DNA of 64,000 nt from [Mycoplasma] phocae (GTDB lineage: Bacteria > Bacillota_I > Bacilli_A > Mycoplasmatales > Metamycoplasmataceae), in NCBI RefSeq assembly GCF_003332325.1, contig NZ_CP029295.1, positions 62,001 through 126,000 of the forward strand, in the 5' to 3' direction. Numbering within the stretch: position 1 is the first letter of the stretch; every line of letters starts with the position of its first letter. Below are positions 54,610 through 64,000 of the stretch, piece after piece. Both the position numbers and the translations under genes were made by a program. The notes beneath the pieces were generated by a model. It saw only the letters and a list, made by a program, of their open reading frames with translations. It was not told the DNA's origin and searched no databases.

Positions 54610-55203
54610 TTGGCAAAATTATTAGTTTTAAATGGTTCGCCAATACCAAAATCAGACTCAAATTCTTATAGATTATTAGAATTTTTTGTAAATGAATACC
54701 GTAAAAATAATCCTAATGATGAAATTATAGATTTGGATTTAAATGATCTAGAAATGTCAACTATAAGTTTGACATCAAAAAATATTGGTGAATTTTTTAA
54801 TGAAAAAAATTCAGCTCAATATATTAGATTATTAAAAGAAGTTAATAAAATTGTAATATCAGCTCCGATGATTAACTTATCTATTCCAACTATTGTAAAA
54901 AACTTTTTTGATCGAATTATTGTTGCTAATGAAACATTTACTCACAAAGAATCTTCAAATGGCAAAGCAAAAGGATTATTAAAAAATTTAAAAATTCAAA
55001 TTATCGCAACCCAAGGTTCACCAACAACACTAGAACCCAAACATATTCAAATGATGGAAATGATATGAAAATTTTTAGGTGCTGAAATTAGTCCAAGTTT
55101 TCTTGCAGCCGGAATAAATATAGCACCGCTCAACAGTATGACAAAAGATGAATTAGTTAATTATTTTAAAGATGAATTAATTACAAAAGCAAAAGCATTT
55201 TAA
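54610..55203 (+). CDS. FMN-dependent NAD(P)H reductase, azoreductase-like (copy 1)
   Basis: A 197-residue flavodoxin-fold oxidoreductase likely using FMN and NAD(P)H to reduce quinones or similar compounds. It begins KLLVLNGSPIPKSDSNSYRL (phosphate loop for FMN) and has ISAPMINLSIPTIVKNFFDRI, and IIATQGSP, as in AzoR/AcpD proteins. The start is TTG 54610 after a strong AAGGAGG; no ATG lies near. One TGA (55066) is Trp. A paralogue follows at 55281 behind a terminator, so each copy has its own unit. Confidence 0.83.
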
Positions 55204-55208
55204 TCAAG

Positions 55209-55232
55209 AGTAGCCAATTAGGCTATTTTTAA
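55209..55232 (+). terminator. Terminator of reductase copy 1
   Basis: TAGCC and GGCTA flank AATTA and are followed by TTTTAATTT. Confidence 0.7.
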
Positions 55233-55280
55233 TTTGATAATGCTATAATAAAACTATGATTTTACAAAATTAGGAGGATA

Positions 55281-55880
55281 ATGTCAAAAATAATTGTAAT
55301 TTATGGGTCACCAATTGAAGAAAACTTATCAATATCAACAATGCTAACAAAACGTTATGTTGAAGAGTATAAAAAAGCACACCCTATGGATGAAATTCAA
55401 GAACTTAATTTAAATGATCTTGATATGTCGACAAATCTATTAACATCAAAGAATAAAGTAAATTTTTTTAATGAAAAAGATTCTGATTTTTATATAGAAT
55501 TATTAAAAAAAGCTGATAAAGTTATCATGAACAGCCCAATGATAAACTTTAATGTACCAGCAACTATTAAAACTTTCTTTGATCGAATTGCTGTGGCCAA
55601 CAAAACTTTTTCATATAAATATGCAAAAAAAGGCGCAGCAATTGGACTTTTGGACAATTTAAAAATTCAAATTATTGCAACCCAAGGGGCACCACTTGGC
55701 TGATATCCATGGGCAAGTCATATTAATTATCTTGAAGGAATATGAAAATTTTTGGGAGCAGAAGTTAGTGAAACTATTATTTTAGCCGGAGTTAAAGCCA
55801 ATCCACTTAAAAACTATACTATGGAAGAGCTACTAGAATCAAAATTAAGCGAAATTATAGAAAAGGCAAGCAATTTTTAG
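55281..55880 (+). CDS. FMN-dependent NAD(P)H reductase, azoreductase-like (copy 2)
   Basis: A 199-residue paralogue of the preceding reductase: KIIVIYGSPIEENLSIST, MNSPMINFNVPATIKTFFDRI, and IIATQGAPLGWYPW, the last of which keeps the GG/GxxxP-like active-site loop of azoreductases better than copy 1 does. LKIQIIATQG is identical in both copies. ATG 55281 follows AGGAGG, and TATAAT lies near 55246. TGA codons at 55701 and 55743 are Trp. Tandem duplication followed by divergence explains the pair. Confidence 0.85.
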
Positions 55881-55897
55881 TTTCTGATAAATTATTG

Positions 55898-55926
55898 AAA
55901 TCACAAATTGATGTGATTTTTTATTT
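55898..55926 (+). terminator. Terminator of reductase copy 2
   Basis: AAATCACA (55898-55905) and TGTGATTT (55912-55919) form a hairpin followed by TTTTATTT. Confidence 0.8.
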
Positions 55927-55942
55927 ATAAAAAAATCTTTGC

Positions 55943-56033
55943 TATAATAGTTAATGCAATATTAAATTGCCTCTTGCAAGTGGGAGAATTTATAAAAATT
56001 CATTTGCACCACAATAATCGAAAGGATTTTATA
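55943..56033 (+). promoter_or_regulatory. rplK-rplA promoter and L1-binding-site-like leader
   Basis: TATAAT at 55943-55948; the RNA would begin with hairpin GCAAT/ATTGC (55956-55970). TGCAAGT (55975-55981) then pairs with ATTTGCA (56002-56008), and GAATTT (55986-55991) with AAATTC (55996-56001), leaving GGGA bulged on one side. AGTGGGAG resembles the GGTGGGAG of the L1 site in 23S rRNA and CACCAC follows, so L1 may repress its own operon here. Confidence 0.55.
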
Positions 56034-56477
56034 ATGGCAAAAAAAATTGTTAAAAAAGCCAAGTTACAATTTAATGCTGGGCAAGCTAAACCCGGACCAT
56101 CTTTGGCTGGTGTTGGAATCAACATGCCAGAGTTTACAAAAGCATTTAATGACAAAACTAAAGACAGAGGATCTGAACCAGTTCCTGTTTTAATTACTGT
56201 ATATGAAGATAAATCATTTACATTTAAATTATTTACTGCACCAACTGCTTATAAATTAATCGAAGCAGCAAAAATCAAAAAAGGTAGTGGTAAACCTAAT
56301 AAAGAAAAAGTTGGTTCAATTACTCTTGATCAACTTAAAGAAATTGCTGAATACAAATTACCTGATTTAAATTCATCAAAAATTGAATCAGCAATGAAAC
56401 AAATTGCTGGAACAGCTAAAAATATGGGAATCACAGTTGAAGGCTATGAAGAATGACTAAAAGGCGGTGCTAACTAA
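56034..56477 (+). CDS. rplK: 50S ribosomal protein L11
   Basis: A 147-residue protein of the GTPase-associated centre. AKKIVKKAKLQFNAGQAKPGPSLAGVGINM shows the proline-rich N-terminal domain, and LDQLKEIAEYKLPDLNSSKIESAMKQIAGTAKNMGI the C-terminal rRNA-binding domain. ATG 56034 is chosen over 55974 because AAAGGA lies just upstream and the family begins here. The TGA at 56454 is Trp, giving a tail of LKGGAN. The stop overlaps the rplA start by one base. Confidence 0.97.
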
Positions 56478-57169
56478 TGGCAAAAAGAATTTCTAAAAAT
56501 GTTAAATCGGTAAAAAGCCTAGTTAACAAAAAAGATGTTTATCCTTTAGTGGAAGCAATTAATTTAGCAAAAAAAGCTTCATTCGCTAAATTTGATGAAT
56601 CACTTGATATAGCTATCAAATTAAACCTAGATACCAGAAAATCAGAACAACAATTACGTGGATCGGTTCTACTGCCACACGGAACTGGTAAAACTGTTAA
56701 AGTTTTAGTTGCAACTGATGAAACTTCAGCACAAAAAGCAGCATTAGAAGCTGGAGCTGATTATGTATACTCAGCTTCTGAATTACCAGAAGTTTTAAAC
56801 AAAGATAAATATGATTTTGATGTTATAGTTGCGGATCCAAAAATGATGTTAGTATTAGGAAAATATGGTAAAAAATTAGGACCTAAAGGTTTAATGCCTA
56901 ACCCTAAAACTGGAACTGTTACAACAAATCCCGCTAAAGCAGTTGAAGAACTTAAAAAAGGTAAAGCTAATTACCGTGCTGATAAAGGTGGAATTATTCA
57001 TGCTTCTGTTGGTAAAAAATCAATGGATTCACAAATTCTAGCTGAAAATGCCGAAACTTTAATCAATACTGTTAAAAGATTAAAACCACAAACTGTTAAA
57101 GGTGTATACGTTTTAAATATTACTGTATCAACATCAATGGGTGCATCAGTAAGAGTAAAAATAGATTAA
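56477..57169 (+). CDS. rplA: 50S ribosomal protein L1
   Basis: A 230-residue protein of the L1 stalk that helps move deacylated tRNA out of the E site, and in many bacteria represses its own operon. It has FDESLDIAIKLNLDTRKSEQQLRGSVLLPHGTGK, MMLVLGKYGKKLGPKGLMPNPKTGTV and the C-terminal GVYVLNITVSTSMG segment. The ATG shares its first base with the rplK stop. The leader upstream carries an L1-site-like structure. A terminator follows. Confidence 0.97.
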   Translation: MAKRISKNVKSVKSLVNKKDVYPLVEAINLAKKASFAKFDESLDIAIKLNLDTRKSEQQLRGSVLLPHGTGKTVKVLVATDETSAQKAALEAGADYVYSASELPEVLNKDKYDFDVIVADPKMMLVLGKYGKKLGPKGLMPNPKTGTVTTNPAKAVEELKKGKANYRADKGGIIHASVGKKSMDSQILAENAETLINTVKRLKPQTVKGVYVLNITVSTSMGASVRVKID

Positions 57170-57175
57170 TAAAAT

Positions 57176-57207
57176 AAACATTATCAATAGCGATAATGTT
57201 TTTTATT
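57176..57207 (+). terminator. Terminator of rplK-rplA
   Basis: AACATTATC (57177-57185) pairs with GATAATGTT (57192-57200), followed by TTTTATT. Confidence 0.85.
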
Positions 57208-57235
57208 GCAATTTTTAATTATTTATAAATAATGT

Positions 57236-57270
57236 AATAAAAAAGCATTGATGTTAAACACACAATGCTT
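57236..57270 (-). terminator. Terminator of eno
   Basis: On the minus strand AGCATTG and CAATGCT form a hairpin followed by TTTTTTATTA, just after the enolase stop at 57277. Confidence 0.8.
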
Positions 57271-57276
57271 CCTTTA

Positions 57277-58647
57277 TTATTTTAAATTATGAAATGCGTC
57301 AATACCTTCGTATTTTGCATTTTTATCTAATTCCATTTCAATTTTTAATAGTCGGTTATATTTTGCAACTCTATCAGTTCTTGACATTGATCCAGTTTTA
57401 ATTTCGCCTGTGTTGAATCCAACAGCTAAATCAGCAATAAATGTATCTTCAGTTTCACCTGAACGATGTGAAATGATTGGCACTAAATTTGCTTCCTGTG
57501 ACATTTTAATAGCAGCAATGGTTTCTGTTAGCGAACCAATTTGATTAATTTTAATTAATGATGCATTAATAGCTTTTTTATCAATTGCCATTTTGATGTA
57601 TTTTGGATTAGTTACAATCAAATCATCTCCAACAAGTTGAACTTTTTTACCATATTTTTTATTCATTTGTTCAAATCCAACTCAATCGTTTTCATCATGT
57701 GAATCCTCGATTGAAATAATTGGATATTTGGCAATTAGTGTTCCATAGTAATCAACAAATTCCTCTGTTGTAAATGAGTATTTAAGATTTGAATATTTCT
57801 CAAATCCTGCTCTTTTTTCATCAATAGCTTTTTTAAATTTCTTGAAAACGTATGTTTGTGTTTCTTTATTATAAAGCTCTGAACTTGCAGCATCTAAACA
57901 AATTGCTATTGCTTTCTCTCCAGATGTTGCAGCTTTAAATCCTGCTTTTTCAATAGCCTTAACTAAAAAGTCTAAAGCTTCTTCATGAGTGTGGAGATTT
58001 GGAGCAAATCCACCTTCATCACCAACTTGAGTTCCATGACCCGCTTCTTTTAATAATTTAGCAAGTGTATGGAATACCATGTTTGCCATTTGCATGCTTT
58101 CTTTAAAACTTTTAGCTCCCAATGGCATTATCATAAATTCTTGGAAATCAATAGTGTTTGAAGCATGCTCTCCACCATTAATGACATTAAGCATTGGAAC
58201 TGGTAATTTGTATGCTTTACGCTTGTCAAGTGATGCCAAGTATTCATACAATGGCAATTTAAGTTCTTTAGCAGCTGCACGTGCCACTGCGAGTGAAACA
58301 GCTAGAATTGCATTCGCTCCTAATTTTGATTTAATTGGTGTTCCATCAAGTTCAATCATCATTTGATCAATTTTTTCTTGGTTTAGAACATCCTCATTAA
58401 TTAATTTGGGTGCGATAATGTTATTAACATTATCGCATGCGGTTTGAACACCCTTGCCGCCATATCAATTTTTTTCATATTTAGTATTTTTGTCCCTTAA
58501 TTCAACAGCTTCTTTAGAACCGGTTGAAGCTCCCGAAGGAACTAAAGCTTCTGAATATGCTTTTTCGGTATTTAATTCTACTTTAACTGTTGGGTTTCCA
58601 CGACTATCTAAAACTTCATATGCATTAAGTTTTATTATTTTTGACAT
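57277..58647 (-). CDS. eno: Enolase
   Basis: A 456-residue glycolytic enzyme converting 2-phosphoglycerate to phosphoenolpyruvate. It has [63 protein letters not shown], the metal ligands in [20 protein letters not shown] and VGDDLIVTN, and the catalytic [20 protein letters not shown] slightly long version of the family (usual about 430-450). Two TGA codons are Trp. GAGGTG precedes ATG 58647. On mycoplasma surfaces enolase can bind plasminogen; nothing in the sequence shows this. Its own terminator lies at 57236-57270. Confidence 0.97.
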
Positions 58648-59591
58648 ATTTACACCTCAATTATTAATTATATATATAAATAAAAATAAGTATAAAAATA
58701 TAGAACCTTTATATTTATTTGTAGCATTATTTATTTATTTTTTTAATCTTAATTTTTGTAATTTTTAACATAAATATTTTATTAAATTAGGTTTTTTAAA
58801 ATATTAGATCTCTTACAAAACATATAAATATTAAACTTACATAAAACTATTTATATATAATATGTAAAATAAATTAGCAAATTTATCGGTGCAATATTAG
58901 CAAAATAGTTTTTAAAAATTTATTAGTAATATCCCCTGAACAAGAGTTATTGTGAGATTTTGTTAAATAAAAATTCTAGAATATAATTTTATTGATTTTC
59001 TAAACTTTAATTTATTTAATATGTGAAATTTAATAAAATTAACCTATAAATTAATATTACTGAAGTTATGTAAATATAGCAATGAAAAAGCAGGGTAATT
59101 AATCCTGCCTTTTTTATTATATGTTTTTAATGTAATTTTATGTTTTCCTGTTTGTTTACAAAAATGAATAATCCTATAAAAAAATCTTATGTTTCCTTAA
59201 AAAAATAATGTTTGTTTATTGCTATTTAATAATTTAAATAGCAATTAAATTATATAAAAAAAATAGCAAAATTTTTTATTTTTTTAAAAAAAATTATGAG
59301 ATATCTAAAAAATTACATTTTTTTTAAAAATTAAACTTAATTTAATGTGGATTTTTATTTTTTAATTTTTATATATTTTTTAAATAATTTTAGATTCTTC
59401 TATATTTGAATATAAATTAGTTAAATTTACCTTAGTAAAATAATAAAAATTCCCTTATAAGATTGTTTATGAATTAAAATAAATTATTTTTTAAAAATAT
59501 ATGTCTCATTTTTTACTCTAAAATTTTTTATTTGAATAGTAAATATGTTAAATAAAAATTATTTTTAAATTATAATATATTTGTTATATAT
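58648..59591. other. Long AT-rich intergenic region with the second small-RNA copy
   Basis: Apart from the eno promoter area, small RNA B (59085-59242) and the tRNA-Lys promoter (TATAAT near 59573), I see no coding frame or repeat. Base composition is extreme, with long A and T runs between 59261 and 59560. Confidence 0.45.
59085..59254 (-). ncRNA. Candidate small RNA, copy B of a two-copy family
   Basis: Minus strand: TATAAT (59254-59249), six bases, then the 22-base inverted repeat GCTATTTAAATTATTAAATAGC-type element (59242-59221; 20 of 22 bases as in copy A), a longer spacer, ACAAACAGGAAAA (59157-59145), and the terminator AAAAAAGGCAGGAT...CCTGCTTTTT (about 59113-59085). No ATG on this strand within it. 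Expected RNA about 155 nt. Shared blocks and identical promoter-to-hairpin spacing with copy A support a real family. Confidence 0.6.
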
Positions 59592-59667
59592 GCGCTCTTA
59601 GCTCAGCTGGCAGAGCAAAGGACTCTTAATCCTTGGGTCGTGGGTTCGATCCCCACAGGGCGTACCA
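59592..59667 (+). tRNA. tRNA-Lys (CTT anticodon)
   Basis: A 76-base gene with CCA: acceptor GCGCTCT/AGGGCGT (with G-U pairs), anticodon stem AAGGA/TCCTT around CTCTTAA (anticodon CTT), T-loop GGTTCGATCC. It decodes AAG. Confidence 0.95.
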
Positions 59668-59675
59668 AATAAAAT

Positions 59676-59705
59676 AATCAGGTGATGAGCCTGATTATTT
59701 TTTAT
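59676..59705. terminator. Terminator between tRNA-Lys and clpB (both directions)
   Basis: ATAATCAGG and CCTGATTAT form a nine-pair hairpin followed by T-run on the plus strand and A/T on the other side. Confidence 0.8.
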
Positions 59706-59708
59706 TAA

Positions 59709-61850
59709 CTATTGACTAATAATTTCAATTTGATTGTTTTCATTTAGAGATATTTGAATAGCTTGATTTTCATATATGTGTTCACTAATCATAAAAATTG
59801 CTAATTTATTCTCTACATTTTTTTGAATGTATCTTTTAATTGGTCTTGCTCCAAAAGCTGAATCATAAGCATTTACGGCGATATATTTTATAAGATTATT
59901 TGTGTATGAAAGACGAATTGGGTGATTGTTTTCGACACGTTTAATTAATTTATTTAATTCTAACTTAACAATTTCCTCAATTATATTTTCATCTAAAGCA
60001 TTAAAAATTACAATTTCATCAATTCTGTTAATAAATTCAGGTTTTAAACTTTTTAGCAACAAAGGACGAATATTATTTTCATTAACTTTCTTTTCTATAA
60101 TTTCTGTACTTCCTAAATTTGAGGTCATAATAATAATTGTATTTTTGAAATTAATTTTTTTACCATGACTATCTGTAACTTGACCATTATCAAGAATTTG
60201 AAGTAATAAATTAAGAACATCAGTATGAGCTTTTTCAATCTCGTCAAATAATACTATTGAATAAGGGTTTTGTCTAATTCTTTCAGTTAATTGACCACCT
60301 TCATCGAAGCCAACATATCCTGGAGGCGATCCAATTAATTTTGAAACCGCATGTTTTTCCATGTACTCTGACATATCAATTCGAACAATTCGGTTATCAT
60401 CATCAAATAGTGCTTCTGCTAATGCTTTAGCCATTTCGGTTTTACCAACCCCTGTTGGACCTAGAAATAGAAATGAACCAATTGGTCGGTTTGGGTCATT
60501 AATATTAGCTTTTGATCTTTGAATTGCTTCAGAGACTAATTTAATTGCATTATTTTGTCCCTTTACCCGTTTTTCTAGTGTTTGTTCTAAATTAAGAATT
60601 TTGTCCTTTTCACTTTGTAATAATTTTGAAACTGGAATTTTAGTTCATTTACTTACAATGCTTGCAACTTCTTCTGCATCGACAGAATCTTTAATAAGTC
60701 GTTCTTTTCTTGCTAAAATTTTGTTCTCCAATTGGTCACGAGTTTTAGTAAGTTCTGGCATTAGTACATACATAATTTTTGACGCTTCGGTATAATTACC
60801 TTCACTTTGTAGAATTGGTAATTGGCGATTCAATTCTTCAATATGTTCCTTTGTTACTGCCAATTTTTTAACATCAGATTTTTCTGAAATTCAGTTATTT
60901 TCAATAGTTATTTTATTTTCTCTTAACTCTTTTAGTGCTTTTTCAATTTCTTCTAGACGTAGCGCATTTTTTTTGGTATTTGCTTTATCTGTATTTTTTA
61001 AAGCTGCTTTTTCAATCTCTAATTTAGTAATTTCATTAATAATTTTTTCAAGAGATTCAGGTAAATAATTCATTTCGGTTTTGATATTTGATGCTGCTTC
61101 ATCAATTAAATCTATTGCCTTATCAGGTAAAAATCGATCAGAAATATATCTATTTGATAAATTAGCTGCCGCCACCAAAGCATTATCCTCAATTTTTACT
61201 TGGTGAAATGATTCAAATCTTTCTTTAATTCCTCTCAAGATGTTGATAGTATCTTCAACTGAAGGTTCAGAAATCATTACCTTTTGCATTCTTCTTTCAA
61301 GAGCTGAGTCTTTTTCAATGTATTTGCGATATTCGTCTAATGTTGTTGCACCAATTAAATGAAGTTGTCCTCTAGCCATCATAGGTTTTAGTATATTGGC
61401 TGCGTCCATACTTCCTTCACCAGTTGCTCCTGCTCCAACGATGGTGTGAATTTCATCGATGAATAGAATTATTTCACCATTAGATTTTTCAACGCGTTTA
61501 ACTAATGATTTTAGTCTTTCTTCAAATTGTCCACGATATTGTGTGCCCGCTACTAGCGATGCTAAATCAATTTCAATTAGTTGTTTGTTTTTCAAATTTT
61601 CGGGAACTTGATTTTCAACAATTTTACGAGCAAGTCCCTCTACAATTGCTGTTTTACCAGTGCCGGGCTCTCCCACTAAAACCGGATTATTTTTGGTCTT
61701 ACGACTTAAAATTCTAACTAATGATCTAATTTCCTCATCACGATTAATAACTGGTTCTAGCTTATTTTGTTGTGCCAATTCGGTAAGGTCTCTTCCATAA
61801 GCCTTTAGCGGATCTTTAATTTCTTCATTTGGTGTAAATGATGCTTGCAT
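59709..61850 (-). CDS. clpB: ClpB disaggregase, form without N-terminal domain
   Basis: A 713-residue AAA+ chaperone that rescues aggregated proteins together with DnaK. The first AAA domain has [23 protein letters not shown] and [20 protein letters not shown]; the coiled-coil middle domain spans residues about 290-430; the second AAA domain has [19 protein letters not shown] and MTSNLGS. The protein begins just before the linker ([26 protein letters not shown]), so the mobile N-terminal domain of full ClpB (about 860 residues) is missing, as in several mycoplasmas. GGAGGGA precedes ATG 61850. A CIRCE-like operator overlaps the promoter, so HrcA heat-shock control is likely. Confidence 0.95.
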
Positions 61851-61883
61851 TTTATTCCCTCCTTAACCTATTTTTCTAAAATC

Positions 61884-61924
61884 ATTATAGCACTTTTTTA
61901 GCACTCTCACTCGTCAAGTGATAA
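61884..61924 (-). promoter_or_regulatory. clpB promoter with CIRCE-like HrcA operator
   Basis: TTAGCACTC (61898-61906), nine bases, then AAGTGATAA (61916-61924): the left arm is a perfect CIRCE half, the right arm matches 7 of 9. A minus-strand TATAAT lies at 61889-61884. The operator covers the -35 area, as expected for HrcA repression of heat-shock genes. Confidence 0.8.
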
Positions 61925-62050
61925 AAATATTACTTTTTTCTTAATTTATTAAGAAACACCTCAATAAAAACTCTAGAAAATTATTGAAAATTCTAAATCT
62001 TTAAAAAAATATAATTATTTACCTTTATTAAAAAAAGTCATATAATAATT

Positions 62051-62551
62051 ATGGTTATTTGATTAACCGATTTAAGTAAAATGAAAGAAATATTGAATAG
62101 AAGATTTTGAATAATCAATATCACACTTAATGCCGCAATGATGATGATGTATTTGGCATTTTCATTTATAAGATATGATTTAGCATTAGGCCATATTGTT
62201 GGGATAATTAGTTTTTGTCTGTTTTTGACATCAATTTATTTGCCTATTAAGGTAATAGCTAGCAAAAAACCACAAAAACAAATTACAAAAGTTAGGACAT
62301 TAGGCGTCGTGCTTTTTTTAATTATAGAGTTTTGCAATTTTTTGGTAATTATCTTATTTGCAATATTCAATTATCTATTCAAATTAAAGTATGGATGAAA
62401 TAATGTTGGGCAACAGCCTTTTAATATTTTTACCATTGTTAGTCCGTATTTAATTTTTATGATTCAATCAATCACAACAGTGTTAGTTGAATATTTTAAA
62501 AATAAAAAAAATCTTGGAAAGGGGGGATATGGACAAAATACTCAAACTTAA
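62051..62551 (+). CDS. MG406-like membrane protein heading the ATP synthase operon
   Basis: A 166-residue protein with four membrane helices (residues near 20-42, 47-66, 82-110 and 120-145). In mycoplasmas a gene of this kind (MG406 type) stands before atpB, where other bacteria have atpI; an assembly role is inference. ATG 62051 comes four bases after TATAAT (62041-62046) and has no ribosome-binding site, so a leaderless mRNA or a later start (ATG 62081) is possible. Its end overlaps the atpB start by 23 bases. TGA codons at three sites are Trp. Confidence 0.65.
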
Positions 62552-63359
62552 TTGATGAGGAGCTCCTGAAAATGGCAAGGCATATGCTAACAATAATTTA
62601 ATATTTAGCATGATTGTTTTAATATTTATAACATTAGTTTTATCAATATTAATTTATATTGCTATTCGTCGTCAAAAAACAATAAAAGCTCCTAATGCTC
62701 CACTTATGTTAGTTGAAACAATAATTATTTCAAGTGATGATTTCATTAGTGAAACTCACGAAAGAAAATTTGATCGCGCAAATCCTTATTTGATTTCATT
62801 ATTTGTCTTTTTCTTTTTTGGAAATGTTGTTTCATTATTTGGGTTTGCCCCTATCGGTTCAAGTATCTCTGCGGTTTTAGCGGCCACAGCAGTTACCTGA
62901 TTAGGAACATTAACGGTTGGTTTTATTTACAATAAATTTAGACACTTAGCAAAACTACTAAACCCATTAGAAATAGTCTCAACTATTTCGCCAATTATTA
63001 GTTTAACCTTCCGTATGTTCGGAAATATTTTAGGTGGTCTTGTGCTAATAACCTTATCGAGTCTTTTCTTAAATAATATTTGATCAAAAATTTTAGGAGT
63101 GCCTTCTGATTCAGCAGCTGCTGAAATTAATCCATTTGGAGTCTTGATATTACCATCATTTAATTTATATTTTGATTTATTTGATGATTTAATTCAAGCA
63201 GGGGTATTTATGATATTGACAATATCTTATTGACAAGGCGCCTCTGAGGTCGAAGTAAAAGAAAAACATAAGAAAAAAATAAAAGAACTAAAAGAATTAA
63301 TTGTGGAAAATAACAATCAAGAAAATCAAGTTGATACAAAAATAAATCTTACAACTTAA
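62529..63359 (+). CDS. atpB: ATP synthase F0 subunit a
   Basis: A 276-residue membrane subunit forming the proton half-channels next to the c-ring. Five or six helices; the essential Arg lies in IISLTFRMFGNILGG, and FDLFDDLIQAGVFMILTISYW is the last helix typical of subunit a. A charged C-terminal tail of about 40 residues extends beyond the family norm. GGGGGG upstream of ATG 62529 can serve as ribosome-binding site, within the end of the MG406-like gene. TGA codons, including two adjacent ones near the start (NWWGAP), are Trp. Confidence 0.92.
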
Positions 63360-63372
63360 AGGAGAAGAAAAC

Positions 63373-63669
63373 ATGAATGAAAAATTTAACTTATTAATTA
63401 ACGCTTTTAATAAAGATACAGCCAGTGCAGGAAATGGTAATTACCCATTCGCTTATGGATTAACAATGTTAGGAGCTGGTCTTGCCATTGCTGGAGCTGG
63501 TCTTGTTTCAATAGGACAAGGTGTGGCCGTTGCTAAAGCTTGTGAGGCGATTGGAAGAAATCCTGAATCAGTTTCTAAAGTGCGTGGTGTTTTAATTCTA
63601 GGATTAGCAATTGTTGAAACTGCTTCAATTTACTGTTTAATTATTGCCCTATTATTAATATTTGTATAA
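63373..63669 (+). CDS. atpE: ATP synthase F0 subunit c
   Basis: A 98-residue proteolipid with two membrane helices joined by the polar loop AIGRNPES. The proton-carrying carboxylate is the Glu in GLAIVETASIY in helix 2, and helix 1 is rich in Gly/Ala (GAGLAIAGAGLVSIGQG). The extra ~25 residues at the N-terminus are usual for mycoplasmas. AAAGGAGAAG precedes ATG 63373. It follows atpB by 13 bases and precedes atpF by one base. Confidence 0.95.
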   Translation: MNEKFNLLINAFNKDTASAGNGNYPFAYGLTMLGAGLAIAGAGLVSIGQGVAVAKACEAIGRNPESVSKVRGVLILGLAIVETASIYCLIIALLLIFV

Positions 63670-63670
63670 T

Positions 63671-64000
63671 ATGGAAAATTTAATAGCTAACTATTCTGAA
63701 GTTAGAAGAGCTGATGTCAGCGAAGAATTAAATAAGGCATTTTCTGGATTAAGTTTTAACTGACCATATTTTGTCTTCTCATTAATCACATTATGTATTA
63801 TTGTTTTAATTATTACCTTTTTGGTTTATAAACCACTTAAAAAAATGGTGCAAAAACGTCAAAAATTTATTCAAAATAATATTGACGACTCAATCAAGGC
63901 AAAAGAAGATGCTTTAAAAATTCGTGAAAAGAATGATAAGGCAATCATTGATGCTGATTTACAAGCTAATAACATTATTTCACTTGCAAAAATTGAAGGT
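63671..64000 (+). CDS. atpF: ATP synthase F0 subunit b, 3' end outside window
   Basis: Open to the end of the window (110 residues seen). A short leader, one membrane helix (residues about 33-55, starting WPYFVFSLITL with TGA-coded Trp), then a charged helical stalk (KPLKKMVQKRQKFIQNNIDDSIKAKEDALK) that forms the peripheral stalk. No lipobox is present, unlike subunit b of some other mycoplasmas. The operon order a-c-b is standard. Confidence 0.9.

Noticed and set aside
57176..57270. Paired inverted repeats suggesting a mobile-element end
   Set aside because: They are two separate convergent terminators, one for rplA and one for eno, each with its T-run.
59261..59560. Replication origin in the very AT-rich stretch
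   Set aside because: No dnaA or dnaN nearby and no convincing cluster of DnaA boxes.

Overview
The window comes from a mollicute that reads UGA as tryptophan: almost every long gene is continuous only if in-frame TGA is read as Trp. The DNA is very AT-rich, there are many lipoproteins with a mycoplasma-type lipobox, and no cell-wall genes are seen. Arginine deiminase of the M. arginini/M. hominis type together with ornithine carbamoyltransferase and carbamate kinase suggests an arginine-hydrolysing species of the M. hominis group (Metamycoplasma). I cannot name the species.

Region 1 (1-19745) is an antibody-evasion island. It holds a C-terminally short MIB (Ig-binding) paralogue cut by the window start, two complete MIB-MIP pairs (Ig-binding protein plus DUF31 serine protease), and then a seven-gene F1-like-X0 ATPase cluster of the type known to accompany MIB-MIP: a 12-TM protein, a small soluble protein, gamma-like, possible epsilon-like, a large signal-anchored protein, alpha-like and beta-like subunits.

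Region 2 (19780-34203) holds a membrane protein, a HAD acid-phosphatase lipoprotein, arcB-arcC, rlmB-cysS divergent from argS, a small-RNA candidate, two divergent surface lipoproteins (one with three tandem repeats), tRNA-Ser, a nuclease lipoprotein, the RNA polymerase delta factor (rpoE) and arcA. The three arc genes make ATP from arginine, although arcA is about 9 kb from arcBC.

Region 3 (34204-37340) is gene-poor: a membrane protein, a small doubtful ORF, a frameshifted lipoprotein relic and a dimeric dUTPase. Region 4 (37410-49456) has tRNA-Leu, a membrane protein, a six-gene operon (binding lipoprotein, nuclease lipoprotein, ABC ATPase with a large insert, two permeases, a small TM protein) that looks like nucleic-acid degradation and import, and then a lipoprotein followed by a phosphohexomutase-like protein whose catalytic loops look lost.

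Region 5 (49652-64000) is mostly housekeeping: rpsD, SRP RNA, a GGCT-like protein, uvrC, tRNA-Arg, two tRNA-Gly, two tandem flavodoxin-fold reductases, rplK-rplA with an L1-site-like leader, eno, a second copy of the small-RNA candidate, tRNA-Lys, clpB with a CIRCE-like operator, and the start of the F0F1 ATP synthase operon (MG406-like gene, atpB, atpE, atpF cut by the window end).

The least expected signals are a two-copy small-RNA family (27853-27980 and 59085-59242), hairpins that begin at predicted transcription starts, several predicted leaderless genes, and probable pseudoenzymes. All family calls rest on motifs read by eye.
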